27,506 bases of DNA from UBA10646 sp046296295 (lineage in GTDB: Bacteria; Bacteroidota; Bacteroidia; Chitinophagales; Chitinophagaceae): contig JBKBLG010000024.1 in NCBI GenBank assembly GCA_046296295.1, positions 1-27,506 of the forward strand. Reading direction: 5' to 3'. The notes under the pieces were generated by a model, which did not search any database, was not told the DNA's origin, and was given only the letters and a program-made list of their open reading frames with translations. Of this stretch, positions 7,277-15,622 are shown piece by piece. The translations under genes were made by a program, and so were the position numbers. Position 1 is the first letter of the stretch; each line of letters begins with the position of its first letter.

Positions 7277-7480
7277 TGCCACTAACAAAAGGTTTGGTGC
7301 AATTGTGGCTTGACGTTGAAGCAATCGTCAGTCATTTACAATTGAACTTTTGTTCCAGCTAGACGGAATTCTACTCACCTACTTGCTTAAATTTGAGCAA
7401 TAAATCAACTTTAGGCTTTTGTTACGGGCTGACAGTTAGCTAAGTCCACATCCTGCACAAAGCCACGAACGTTAGCGGTC
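7277..7480. repeat. attC-like site E
   Basis: The left end is TGCCACTAAC (7277-7286) and the right end GTTAGCGGTC (7471-7480). AAC to GTT spans 190 nt. The stem words GGTTTGGTGCA and TGTGGCTT on the left are matched by the inverse of AAGTCCACATCCTGCACAAA on the right, with one extra G on the left that would be extrahelical in the folded strand. It is a direct repeat of site D over its full length. Confidence 0.68.
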
Positions 7481-7485
7481 AGGCT

Positions 7486-8019
7486 ATGACGACACTTCAA
7501 AATATGTACGACCAAGAAAAAGTAGATGAATTTATTTCCCGTTCCGAAAAGCTTGCAAAAAGTGCGGACAAGGATGAGGCGTTTATAATCATTTCTAAGG
7601 AAATCAGCAACTGTGAAGACAAGTATCTAAATGATTATTTAACTGCATTAAATTTTATCCGTAACGCCAAAGTTCTTGATTGGATTGAAAACAATATTCA
7701 CCGCACAACAAACATCGGACTTAACTGGGGACACTTAGCTGCAAGTTCGTATTTGAGTTTGGACAGAGCCAGTAAATGGTTAACATCCGGACGACCTTTA
7801 AGCCTAGTTGCATTGGACGCAATAATGTTTTGCACAACAGTTGATGAAAGATTAAATCAATCTATTTGGATGCGAAAAATTCAACCCAAACTCATTGACA
7901 ATCCTAAGCCAGAAATAGTAGCAGTAAGACTGCAAGAGTATTTGCAAACTGACAACACACACAGGATAAAGACAACAATCAACAAAATAATTGAGAACTT
8001 ATTTGATGCAAGACAATAA
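7486..8019 (+). CDS. Cassette-borne soluble protein of unknown function
   Basis: A 177-residue protein with no signal peptide or membrane segment; mainly helical, mixed charge, one LDWIENNIHRTT segment and a WLTSGRPLSLVALDAI segment near 105-120. Helical-repeat character is possible but no family was recognised. The ATG at 7486 lies only 5 nt after the GTT box of site E, a spacing common in integron cassettes. A second ATG at 7504 would shorten it by six residues. The cassette's matching right end (GACCGCTAAC expected) is not found after the stop; instead an IS3-type remnant follows, so the right part of this cassette appears lost. Confidence 0.72.
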   Translation: MTTLQNMYDQEKVDEFISRSEKLAKSADKDEAFIIISKEISNCEDKYLNDYLTALNFIRNAKVLDWIENNIHRTTNIGLNWGHLAASSYLSLDRASKWLTSGRPLSLVALDAIMFCTTVDERLNQSIWMRKIQPKLIDNPKPEIVAVRLQEYLQTDNTHRIKTTINKIIENLFDARQ

Positions 8020-8077
8020 GCCCGAATGCCAAACCCTAAAATAGGTTGACTAAAATTTAAATAGTTTTAGCAACACT

Positions 8078-8206
8078 ATGGCATACGTTAAAAAGGTAGA
8101 CCGCCGAAAAAACCAGTATCAAAAAGTCAGTTTCGAATTCAAACTCTCCGTCATTGACGAAATTCACAATGGACTCATCTCCATCAATCATGCAGCACAC
8201 GACTAG
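8078..8206 (+). pseudogene. Remnant of IS3-type transposase OrfA
   Basis: A 42-codon open frame with RRKNQYQKVSFEFKLSVIDE and a following NGLISINHAA segment, which is the N-terminal HTH pattern of IS3-family OrfA proteins (R-x-Y-s-x-eFKl-x-v...G-x-s...A). It stops at TAG where the recognition helix should continue. The upstream TAGGTTGACTAAAATTTAAA at 8042-8061 and a GTTTTAGCAAC before the start codon look like the left end of such an element. No OrfB or right end is present. It marks the boundary between the cassette array and the following chromosomal genes. Confidence 0.6.
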
Positions 8207-8278
8207 AATAACTTTAATTACATACAAAATAAATAATTTTTTTCATTACATAAATGTATATATAATTGCAAAAAAAAT

Positions 8279-8608
8279 ATGAAAAAAATCATTTTGTTAG
8301 CGAGTCTATTGTGCACAACTGCGCTTGCTATGGCTACAACAAGTATTGAAGAAAAAACTAAACGTGATGTGTGTACAGTAACAGCCTCCGGCTCAAACAC
8401 CGTGACAGTAACATGCCAAAGTGGCAGCAAAATTTCTGTAACATTTACTGAAGAATGCACCCAAACTGCATCAAATTGCGATGAAGCATACATTGTTGCT
8501 TCAATTTGTGCTAATTTAAAAGCTTCGAAAAAAGCTAGAGAGAACACTTCAAAAGTGGCACAATTATGCGGCCCTGATAACGGCGGCGGTGGCACTACAC
8601 AACCTTAA
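8279..8608 (+). CDS. Small secreted cysteine-containing protein
   Basis: A 109-residue protein with an N-terminal signal peptide (MKKIILLASLLCTTALAMAT, cleavage near 20). The mature part has six cysteines (in DVC, VTC, EEC, SNC, SIC and QLC contexts), which would allow three disulfides in the periplasm or outside the cell. It ends in a flexible GGGGTTQP tail. No known family was recognised. It stands immediately before the GLPGLI and beta-barrel genes, separated by a hairpin at 8618-8645, and probably shares their promoter. A substrate, ligand or partner of the outer-membrane protein is an inference from position only. Confidence 0.75.
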   Translation: MKKIILLASLLCTTALAMATTSIEEKTKRDVCTVTASGSNTVTVTCQSGSKISVTFTEECTQTASNCDEAYIVASICANLKASKKARENTSKVAQLCGPDNGGGGTTQP

Positions 8609-8617
8609 TTCTACTGT

Positions 8618-8651
8618 AAGGTATGGCTAATAAAAGCCATACCTTAAAATT
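8618..8651 (+). terminator. Hairpin between the small secreted protein and GLPGLI gene
   Basis: The stem AAGGTATGGCT (8618-8628) pairs exactly with AGCCATACCTT (8635-8645) around a six-base loop, followed by AAAATTTTAAT. The T-tract is weak, so partial termination or 3'-end stabilisation of the upstream message is more likely than full termination. This would give excess small-protein mRNA over the downstream genes. Confidence 0.65.
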
Positions 8652-8659
8652 TTAATACC

Positions 8660-9415
8660 ATGAAATACATTACAACAATACTGTTACTGCTAGGTATTCA
8701 ATCTTACGGGCAAGTATCATCGTTAGAAGCTACTTATCAGGTAATAGAAAACGTAGACATTACTATTAATGGAAAGGTAGAAAAAACGCTTACCCTAGAA
8801 AGTACTGGTTTTTTGTATAAAAAGCAAAATAGGTATATCTACTTCCAAAAACCCAACTATTTAGCACAATACCCTAACGGTACCATTACAACCCTTGTTA
8901 AAGACAAGTATGTACACAACCACCTTTTATGTACGGATACCTTACAAAGTATCAACTACACCGCAATGGATAGCTTAATACTGCGCTTCAGGCCAAATAT
9001 GGGTGGAGCCGGACAGGTAGATTTTAATTATGTTCAAAAATTTGAACTAAATGTCTTTAATTGGGTGTATTTGCCTGAAATAAAAGAGATACAAGGCTTA
9101 CGCTGCCAAAAAGCAACGCTGGCTATTAATGGTTATCCACAATGGATTGCATGGTTTTGTCCAGATATACCCATGCAAGCGGGGGTAGATAATATTTTAG
9201 ATTTACCGGGGCTTGTGGTTGAAGCTGAGTGTATTCCAATAAAAAGTAAATACTACCTGCAACAGTATAGTACTACTACCCCCATTGATGATAGTATTTT
9301 TTGGCCCAATGAGTTTAAGCAACGATTTGAAGTATTAGCCGATCGTAAGCGAAAAACTACGGTTGCACCGAAAAACAAAACACAAAAGCAAGTAGAATTA
9401 TTATCAAATCAATAA
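8660..9415 (+). CDS. GLPGLI family secreted protein
   Basis: A 251-residue protein with a signal peptide (cleavage near residue 17, YGQ). The family signature appears as LDLPGLVVEAE at about residues 173-183, preceded by GYPQWIAWFCPDIPMQAG and a QGLRCQKATLAING strand pair. These features fit the Bacteroidota GLPGLI family (TIGR01200), periplasmic proteins of unknown role usually found beside outer-membrane beta-barrel or TonB-type proteins. The C-terminal 30 residues are Lys/Thr/Gln-rich. The next gene starts 4 nt after its stop codon, so they are translationally close. Confidence 0.85.
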   Translation: MKYITTILLLLGIQSYGQVSSLEATYQVIENVDITINGKVEKTLTLESTGFLYKKQNRYIYFQKPNYLAQYPNGTITTLVKDKYVHNHLLCTDTLQSINYTAMDSLILRFRPNMGGAGQVDFNYVQKFELNVFNWVYLPEIKEIQGLRCQKATLAINGYPQWIAWFCPDIPMQAGVDNILDLPGLVVEAECIPIKSKYYLQQYSTTTPIDDSIFWPNEFKQRFEVLADRKRKTTVAPKNKTQKQVELLSNQ

Positions 9416-9419
9416 TATT

Positions 9420-12134
9420 TTGATTGTTAGAATTACGCTGTTATTAGGGCTAATAGTACTACTATTTAATAATGCTCTATCACAAAAAAAGCAATTGCAA
9501 TTAAAGGGAAAAATATTTGCATACACTGGGGTTGAAGTATCCAATTGTTTCATAAAAATTCTATCCGCTAAAAATGGCGTTGTACTTCATTATTTAAACA
9601 CAGCTGATCGGAATAGTTTCAGCATAAATGTATCGGTTCAAAAAACCGATACATTTATTATTGATATTAGTAGTTTGGGGTATGCTAAATTCAAACAACA
9701 ACTTACATTCAATAATAGCATTAACGATACGTTAGAATTACGTGTAGTATTACAACCACAATATAACAATTTAGATACCGTAACCGTTAAAACGCCACCT
9801 GTTTGGAAACGTGGCGATACTACTTTTTTTCGTGTTAATGCCTTTAAAGAAGGGGGCGAAAAAAAGCTTAAAGACATTATTGAAAAAATTCCAGGCTTTG
9901 AAATAAGTGAATCGGGACAGCTGTTGTATAAAAAGAAAAACGTTGAAAAGATTATGATTGAGGGTGAAGAAATTTTTGCCGATAAAACAAACTTATTACT
10001 TACTAATTTTCCTGTACATGTACTCAATACTATACAAGCTATTGAAAACCAAAACGACAATAAACTACTAAAAGGGCTTTACGGCGATGGGAAAGTATTC
10101 TTAAATATTGGGCTAAATAAAGTAAGCATAAAAACTGCATTCGGAGATGGTGAATTGGGTATTGGAAGTGGCGGGAGATATACAGTAGCGCCAGTAATTT
10201 TTTCATTATATAATAAAATAAAACTTGGTTTTATTGCTAATTGGAACAATATTGGCAATGGTGTAAGTATTCAACAAACAAATGAGCTAAAAAAAGAAAA
10301 CGAAAGAGCTACCGAAAATTGGCTCATGAATAATAATTCATTACAGCTTATTAATAATTTTGAAAATAGATGGTATATTAGAAATAACCAAAAAGATAAC
10401 CGCTTTCAGATAAATATTCCATTATCAAAAAAAACAATAGCTACAACTGAAATTAATTTTATTTCAGATAGGCAATCTCAAAGTAGCTATTACAATTCTA
10501 TTTTCTACAATACAGTCGATTTTATTGACCGTTCAGATACAAATAATATGCACTATAATCCCACTTTTATAACCGTTCAACAATGCATTAAATGGAGTAT
10601 AGATAGCACCAAAGCACTAGACATAGAAGGTAATTTCTTTCGCGACGCTTCAAGTAGTAATCTACATAGTATATACGGGAGGCTCAACAATGCCAATAAC
10701 CTACAAAGTAATACCAACAGCAACTGGAATAGTATTGCTTTACGAACAAAGTACACCCAAAGAGTACATGCTAAAAAAGCATTAGAGTTTAACATGAGCT
10801 ATAATTATCAATCTATACTTCAAAATGCGGGAAGCATTTCATCCGACTTTTCTTCCATTTTTGTATTACCGGCTGCCTATACCCATCTTTCAAATTTAGT
10901 TAACAACAATGTACATCTACTTAAAGGTGATTTTAGAATAAGTAAAAAAGCAAAAGGGGTAATCGTACAACAAGGTATTTCATGGAGTAGTTTATACTTA
11001 AAAACGCATACCAGTAACTTCTTGCAAGATAAAAATGCTACACAACTTATTTACTATATTAACAATAGTATTAATGCTAACAATTATCATATAACAAGCT
11101 TAGAAGCTTTTTATAAAAGAGATATTCGATTGTTAATGAAAACACCCTTTTCGGTAGATGCGGCTGTAGGTGTAAAAACTGCCTTCATCAATAATACTAC
11201 CCAAGTTACACGACACATTGTTACCCCAACGGTGAATATAGCTATAGAAAACAAACATCGGTACTATAATTTCGATGGTATGTTAACGCTGTCATACAAA
11301 CAAAATCAACTTTCTTCTTTTAATTTAAACGAAGAAATTTTTTATCCAAAACAAACCAATACTTACGTAAAAGCAACGAATACCAATATACCTAGGCGTG
11401 TACTTGATGCCAGTTATAGTTGGGCATGGAGCGGCAAAAAAAATTTAACAAGTAGTTTTTTAGTATTAAGCTATTTCGGCAACCTTACTAGCACATTATC
11501 GCTACCGAATTATAGAGGGTTTGTATTGTTTAATAGAGATAGTATAGTACAACTTCCCACCAATGTGTACACATGCTCTTACCATTACACCATTCCATCT
11601 GTGGTATTGAATGCTTTAATTAATATAGATGCAGGCTACACTTACAAAACAGCATTTTTAGCACAAGGCACCGATATCATAACAACACAACCTACGAGTT
11701 ATAGATTTTATTGGATAAACGCAAGCATCAAAAGAAACTGGAAAAAGAAGTACTATATTAAACTTGAAAATGCTATTTCGGGCTTTAACTTCAAAATAAC
11801 CAACCTGTTAGGTGACACCCGACCTACTAATACATTTAACTTACTTGTAAAGCTATCGCAGCGACTTGTTATTTCTAAAGCAATGCAATTAGCATCAAAC
11901 ATATCTTTTTACAACAACAATATATTTTCTAATAATCAAGCTGCATTCACTTACATAGATCTAGAATGGAATTATAGTTGGAAAGAAAGTCCTTTTCATT
12001 TGATTGTACGAGCCGAAAATTTATCTAATCAAACCCGTTATTTCAATTCGAACAATAGCCTTGTAATGCAAAGCTTTTATAGCATCCCACTGATTCCAAG
12101 AAATATATTTACTACACTACGGGTAACATTCTAA
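9420..12134 (+). CDS. Outer-membrane beta-barrel protein with carboxypeptidase-regulatory-like N-domain
   Basis: A 904-residue protein. The first start in the frame is TTG at 9420 (no early ATG exists), giving a signal peptide ending near NNALSQ at residue 22. Residues about 25-113 look like a CarboxypepD_reg/CNA-B-type beta-sandwich, followed by a plug-like segment (LKDIIEKIPGFEISESGQLL near 151-170, then IMIEGEEIF). The remainder is a long series of alternating aromatic strands ending in ...FTTLRVTF, a typical outer-membrane terminal strand with a final Phe. It resembles the OMP_b-brl_3 / TonB-dependent-receptor-like proteins that accompany GLPGLI proteins. A TonB box is not obvious, so active transport is not shown. 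It is probably co-transcribed with the two genes upstream. Confidence 0.85.
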   Translation: MIVRITLLLGLIVLLFNNALSQKKQLQLKGKIFAYTGVEVSNCFIKILSAKNGVVLHYLNTADRNSFSINVSVQKTDTFIIDISSLGYAKFKQQLTFNNSINDTLELRVVLQPQYNNLDTVTVKTPPVWKRGDTTFFRVNAFKEGGEKKLKDIIEKIPGFEISESGQLLYKKKNVEKIMIEGEEIFADKTNLLLTNFPVHVLNTIQAIENQNDNKLLKGLYGDGKVFLNIGLNKVSIKTAFGDGELGIGSGGRYTVAPVIFSLYNKIKLGFIANWNNIGNGVSIQQTNELKKENERATENWLMNNNSLQLINNFENRWYIRNNQKDNRFQINIPLSKKTIATTEINFISDRQSQSSYYNSIFYNTVDFIDRSDTNNMHYNPTFITVQQCIKWSIDSTKALDIEGNFFRDASSSNLHSIYGRLNNANNLQSNTNSNWNSIALRTKYTQRVHAKKALEFNMSYNYQSILQNAGSISSDFSSIFVLPAAYTHLSNLVNNNVHLLKGDFRISKKAKGVIVQQGISWSSLYLKTHTSNFLQDKNATQLIYYINNSINANNYHITSLEAFYKRDIRLLMKTPFSVDAAVGVKTAFINNTTQVTRHIVTPTVNIAIENKHRYYNFDGMLTLSYKQNQLSSFNLNEEIFYPKQTNTYVKATNTNIPRRVLDASYSWAWSGKKNLTSSFLVLSYFGNLTSTLSLPNYRGFVLFNRDSIVQLPTNVYTCSYHYTIPSVVLNALINIDAGYTYKTAFLAQGTDIITTQPTSYRFYWINASIKRNWKKKYYIKLENAISGFNFKITNLLGDTRPTNTFNLLVKLSQRLVISKAMQLASNISFYNNNIFSNNQAAFTYIDLEWNYSWKESPFHLIVRAENLSNQTRYFNSNNSLVMQSFYSIPLIPRNIFTTLRVTF

Positions 12135-12260
12135 AGCTATACTTTGGCAAGCGTTCTCATTTACGTAAGTATATACCTTTATAATATTGTTTTAAAACAG
12201 CTATTTTTAAGTTTTATAGATGCAACCTAATAGGTATTATAGCCCTTTAAAACATACATT

Positions 12261-12716
12261 ATGAAAGCGAACGGACAAACTGTAGATGCAATCTTAGCCA
12301 ATCTGCCAGCTGATAGATTAGCACCTTTTAATAAGCTACATCAAACCATTCTTAACAATCTTCCTAAGGGTTTCGAAGCTGCTATCAGCTACGGCGGTTT
12401 GGGCTATGTTGTACCACATTCGTTATACCCTGCTGGTTATCATTGCAAGCCGGCAGAACCACTACCCTTTGCAGGTATTGCTTCGCAGAAAAACACTATC
12501 AATTTTTATCACATGGGTATTTATGCCAAACCAGATTTGTTATCATGGTTTGTAAGTGAGTATCCGAATTACTGCAAGCAAAAGCTTGATATGGGCAAAA
12601 GCTGTATCCGCTTCAAAAAAATGGATGATATCCCCTACGAACTTATCGGTAAGCTAATGCAAAAAATAAGTGTGAAAGAATGGATTGATACTTACGAAAC
12701 TTTATACAAAAAGTAA
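12261..12716 (+). CDS. DUF1801 (YdhG-like) domain protein
   Basis: A 151-residue cytosolic protein. It has the DUF1801 pattern: an N-terminal helical part with LPADRLAPFNKLHQTILNNL, then AISYGGLGYVVPHS near 41-54, a FAGIASQKNTINFYHMGIYA strand pair near 70-90, and GKSCIRFKKMDDIP near 113-126. The length is normal for the family. The biochemical role of this family is not established. It stands alone between the beta-barrel gene and a convergent secreted-protein gene, with a shared palindromic terminator at 12747-12784. Confidence 0.85.
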   Translation: MKANGQTVDAILANLPADRLAPFNKLHQTILNNLPKGFEAAISYGGLGYVVPHSLYPAGYHCKPAEPLPFAGIASQKNTINFYHMGIYAKPDLLSWFVSEYPNYCKQKLDMGKSCIRFKKMDDIPYELIGKLMQKISVKEWIDTYETLYKK

Positions 12717-12746
12717 ATAATACATCTTCAAGTAAAACAGTACTAT

Positions 12747-12784
12747 AACCACAAACGCCACTCATATGAGTGGCGTTTGTGGTT
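12747..12784. terminator. Bidirectional terminator, 38-bp perfect palindrome
   Basis: The sequence from 12747 to 12784 is self-complementary throughout, with arms AACCACAAACGCCACTC and its reverse complement and CATATG at the centre. It lies between the converging DUF1801 gene and the T9SS cargo gene. No long T-tract follows on either side, but position and strength suit a two-way transcription stop. Confidence 0.75.
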
Positions 12785-12803
12785 TATAACCTTATACTGA
12801 TAA

Positions 12804-14054
12804 CTAATCAACAATTACCTTAACTGTTGTTGCTTTTGTAGCTGTTTTTACTTCTATAAAATACATACCGGGTTGTAAGCTAGGTAAGCTCAAAGCTTGA
12901 GTGAAATCGCCTTTGGCAACATTCAAATTGGCTTGTGTAACCACTCTTCCCGCAAAATCGTATACACGTACATTAGCTTTACCTTCTACTAATTCAGTAG
13001 TTCTGATATTGATGTTGTTACCCTTAACAATCGTTGGAAATACTTGAATAGTTGCAGTAGCAGCACGGCCGTTTATAGCAATTACTTGGCTAAACTTATA
13101 CTCACCAGACTTGCCAACAGATTTAATTCTATATACGTTACTAGCAGCAACATTTGCATCAATGAAGGTGTATGCACTACCATTAGCGTTATTTAAAGCA
13201 GCTACAAAACCAACATTTCTCCAACTATTACCATCTAATTTTTCAATTTCAAAACCCTTAGCATTCAATTCGTTGGTAGTATTCCACTCCAAAGCAATGG
13301 TATTACTTTTTAATGCCCCTCTGAATGCTGTAAGATTGATTGGCAATGTTAATGAGCTGATTGCGATGCCTTCTACATAGCTTGTAGCAGTGCTGGCATT
13401 ACCTGGAGATGTCCAAGAAGTAACGTTATTAGCGTCAGGTATTGCATCAAAAATACCATGACCATTAGCAGTACCACCATTGTTACCAGTAATAATAAAC
13501 TGAACATCGGCAACAGTTGGTGTACCAGTAATAGCAGCTCTTGGCACTCTCAATTCAATGAAGCCTTCGTTATTCGCGTTAAAGGTACCTTTAACCTCTG
13601 TGCCAGCCTGATTAGCATTTACATCTGCTCCAGCATAGCCGGTACCATTCCAACGATCCCAGCTTGTACCATTCCATTTTTGAAATTGGGCATAATTAGT
13701 TCCTGCGATATCGCCTCTGAACAAATAGTCAGGCAGGTTCGTTTGAGCATAAGTAATAGTTCTTTCCCAAGGATCAGTACCATTACCGCCACTTTGAGTA
13801 TTTACTGCGAAAATAAACTGCATCCAACTCGCAGCTTTACATTGTGCACCAAAATAAACATAGTTGGCATCGTAAGTAACGTATAAAGCCATAGCATCTG
13901 TACCTTGCCAACCATTACTAGCACCAACTTGTGTACCGGTACCTTTAGCGGCCCCCCAACCTTCTGAAGTACTATACACCCCATCGATCGTAGGACTTTG
14001 CGCCATTATAGCAGATGTTACTGCAAGCAAGCATAGAGTAAAAATTTTTTTCAT
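12804..14054 (-). CDS. Secreted T9SS cargo with CBM9/DOMON-like domain
   Basis: A 416-residue protein with a signal peptide (MKKIFTLCLLAVTSAIMAQ). Residues about 21-230 begin SPTIDGVYSTSEGWG and continue with beta-strand patterns (ALYVTYDANYVYFGAQC, GFIELRVPRAAI) like CBM9 or glucodextranase-type DOMON domains, which bind sugars or act as surface binding modules. Residues about 238-335 carry the Bacteroidota module LPINLTAFRGALKSNTIALE and following text, with GFEIEK. The last 80 residues (VFPTIVKGNNINI to the end, with VRVYDFAGRVV and LQPGMYFIEVKT) form a type A T9SS C-terminal sorting domain, so it should be exported across the outer membrane by type IX secretion and anchored or released. 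No catalytic motif is seen. Confidence 0.88.
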   Translation of the reverse strand: MKKIFTLCLLAVTSAIMAQSPTIDGVYSTSEGWGAAKGTGTQVGASNGWQGTDAMALYVTYDANYVYFGAQCKAASWMQFIFAVNTQSGGNGTDPWERTITYAQTNLPDYLFRGDIAGTNYAQFQKWNGTSWDRWNGTGYAGADVNANQAGTEVKGTFNANNEGFIELRVPRAAITGTPTVADVQFIITGNNGGTANGHGIFDAIPDANNVTSWTSPGNASTATSYVEGIAISSLTLPINLTAFRGALKSNTIALEWNTTNELNAKGFEIEKLDGNSWRNVGFVAALNNANGSAYTFIDANVAASNVYRIKSVGKSGEYKFSQVIAINGRAATATIQVFPTIVKGNNINIRTTELVEGKANVRVYDFAGRVVTQANLNVAKGDFTQALSLPSLQPGMYFIEVKTATKATTVKVIVD

Positions 14055-14327
14055 AAAATCGTCATTTGTTAAGTAATGTGTTAAAATTACACATTTTTCT
14101 AAAGTAGCATAATTTTTTACATTTTTTTTTAAGAAAATTACCTTCCATTTTACTAAATGGCCACTTTTAGGTACTATTCGTATTTACAATTATCCAACAA
14201 AGCCCTACACCTTACGGTAAATAGAATAGATATTGCCGCACAATGGCACACTAGCCTATCATTACTATAGTGGGCAGGTATAATCATCGCATCAACTTCG
14301 ATACCTGCAAACTCCTATCTTTATTGC

Positions 14328-15608
14328 ATGAATCTCAAGCTTTTAACAACGATTATTGCTGCTTATTGCACCATACTCTGCACTAGCAATGCCCAAAACA
14401 AGCACAAAACAGCAAAAACAGTAATACCGGCAGCACACAATATCAATGCATATCTCCCCCTTTTAAAAGGGAAGCGAGTTGGCATTTTTGCCAATCACAC
14501 TAGCACCATCAACAGCACACATTTAGTAGACACCCTACAACAACTTGGCATTACCATCAGCAAAATATTCGGACCCGAACATGGGTTTAGAGGCACTGCC
14601 GATGCAGGCGAAAAAGTAGATTCTTATACCGATAAAGCCACCGGCATTCAAGTCATTAGTCTCTACGGCAAAAAAAGAAAGCCTTCGGCCGAAGATGTAG
14701 CAGATGTTGATGTATTACTTTTTGATATACAAGATGTAGGTGTTCGATTTTACACTTTCATCAGCAGCCTCGAAGCATTTATAGAAGCAGCAGTGAGCTT
14801 TCAAAAACCATTAGTTATACTCGACCGCCCCAACCCGAACGGTCATTATATCGATGGGCCTGTACTTGATACCGCCTACAAAAGCTTCGTAGGTATGCAA
14901 CCTGTACCCATAGTATATGGCATGACGATAGGCGAATACGCCCTCATGCTCATCGGCGAAAAATGGATACAACCAAAGAATTACACCTATACAACCACTA
15001 AAACAGCAACCACAACTACATACATCATCAGTACTACAAAACAAACTACCCCGGTAACAGTGGTTCATAACAGCAACTACTCCCATCAATCGGTATATCA
15101 TTTACCTGTAAAGCCAAGCCCTAATTTACCTCATGCTACCAGTATTTATTGGTATCCAAGCACTTGCTTATTCGAGGGCACAGTACTAAGCGAAGGCCGA
15201 GGCACAGCACATCCATTCTGCATTATAGGGCACCCTAACCTACCCAAAAGCGGGTATGCATTTACTCCCACCAGCCGCGATGGTGCTAAAGAACCAAAAC
15301 TAAAAAACCAGCTTTGCTATGGTTACAACCTCTATGGGCCTGCCGATAGTGTGTACCTTGCGGTAAATGGACAATTGCAACTACGCTATTTAATCGAAAG
15401 CTATCAAGCATTTCCTCAGAAAGATAGCTTTTTCTTGCATCCCAAATCTGGCCAACCAACCGATTACTTTTTCAACAAACTTGCAGGTAATAGTACTTTG
15501 ATGCAACAAATCATCAACGGTACTAGCGAAGCCGAAATTAGAAAAAGTTGGCAACCAGCATTAAATACATTTAAAGCCATACGACGCAAATATTTGCTTT
15601 ATCCTTAG
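14328..15608 (+). CDS. namZ: DUF1343 exo-beta-N-acetylmuramidase (NamZ-like)
   Basis: A 426-residue protein with a signal peptide (cleavage near residue 23, SNAQ), so it acts in the periplasm or outside. The family signatures are LLKGKRVGIFANHTS (46-60), FGPEHGFRGTADAGE (81-95), LFDIQDVGVRFYTFISSL (131-148), LDRPNPNG (165-172) and a C-terminal EGTVLSEGRGTAHPF segment. DUF1343 is glycoside hydrolase family 171; the characterised members NamZ remove terminal MurNAc from peptidoglycan fragments, feeding cell-wall recycling. The Glu and His of GPEHG are the likeliest active-site residues. The fmt start codon follows 14 nt after its stop, so the two are probably one transcript. Substrate assignment is by family only. 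Confidence 0.88.
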   Translation: MNLKLLTTIIAAYCTILCTSNAQNKHKTAKTVIPAAHNINAYLPLLKGKRVGIFANHTSTINSTHLVDTLQQLGITISKIFGPEHGFRGTADAGEKVDSYTDKATGIQVISLYGKKRKPSAEDVADVDVLLFDIQDVGVRFYTFISSLEAFIEAAVSFQKPLVILDRPNPNGHYIDGPVLDTAYKSFVGMQPVPIVYGMTIGEYALMLIGEKWIQPKNYTYTTTKTATTTTYIISTTKQTTPVTVVHNSNYSHQSVYHLPVKPSPNLPHATSIYWYPSTCLFEGTVLSEGRGTAHPFCIIGHPNLPKSGYAFTPTSRDGAKEPKLKNQLCYGYNLYGPADSVYLAVNGQLQLRYLIESYQAFPQKDSFFLHPKSGQPTDYFFNKLAGNSTLMQQIINGTSEAEIRKSWQPALNTFKAIRRKYLLYP

Positions 15609-15622
15609 TTTATTTGCAATGT

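Larger units (their letters stand above)
118..8035. other. Integron-like gene cassette array without visible integrase
   Basis: Successive short units of mostly unknown genes are separated by imperfect inverted-repeat sites ending in a GTT-containing box, at about 118, 2326-2530, 5944, 6415-6619 and 7277-7480. Genes lie on the plus strand and start within about 6-40 nt of the preceding site. Three units start with a box that is the reverse complement of their own 3' end: 118-127 with 2326-2335, 5944-5954 with 6414-6424 (one mismatch), and 6610-6619 with 7277-7286. That pattern is expected if cassettes move by recombination at G^TT, as in integrons. No tyrosine recombinase is encoded here, so this would be a cluster of attC-like sites lacking an integrase, or the distal part of a larger array. 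The sites are longer than typical attC. The array interpretation is inference from sequence; IS elements have damaged parts of it. Confidence 0.68.

Noticed and set aside
118..8035. CRISPR array
   Set aside because: The repeats are about 200 bp, only a handful, and separated by genes of different lengths; no short regularly spaced repeats or cas genes are present.
8036..8278. Complete IS3-family element
   Set aside because: Only the left end and 42 codons of OrfA are present; no OrfB and no right inverted repeat were found.
14316..14323. TATCTTTA before namZ as a -7 promoter element
   Set aside because: It differs from TAnnTTTG in the last base and lies only 4 nt before the start codon, leaving no room for a leader.
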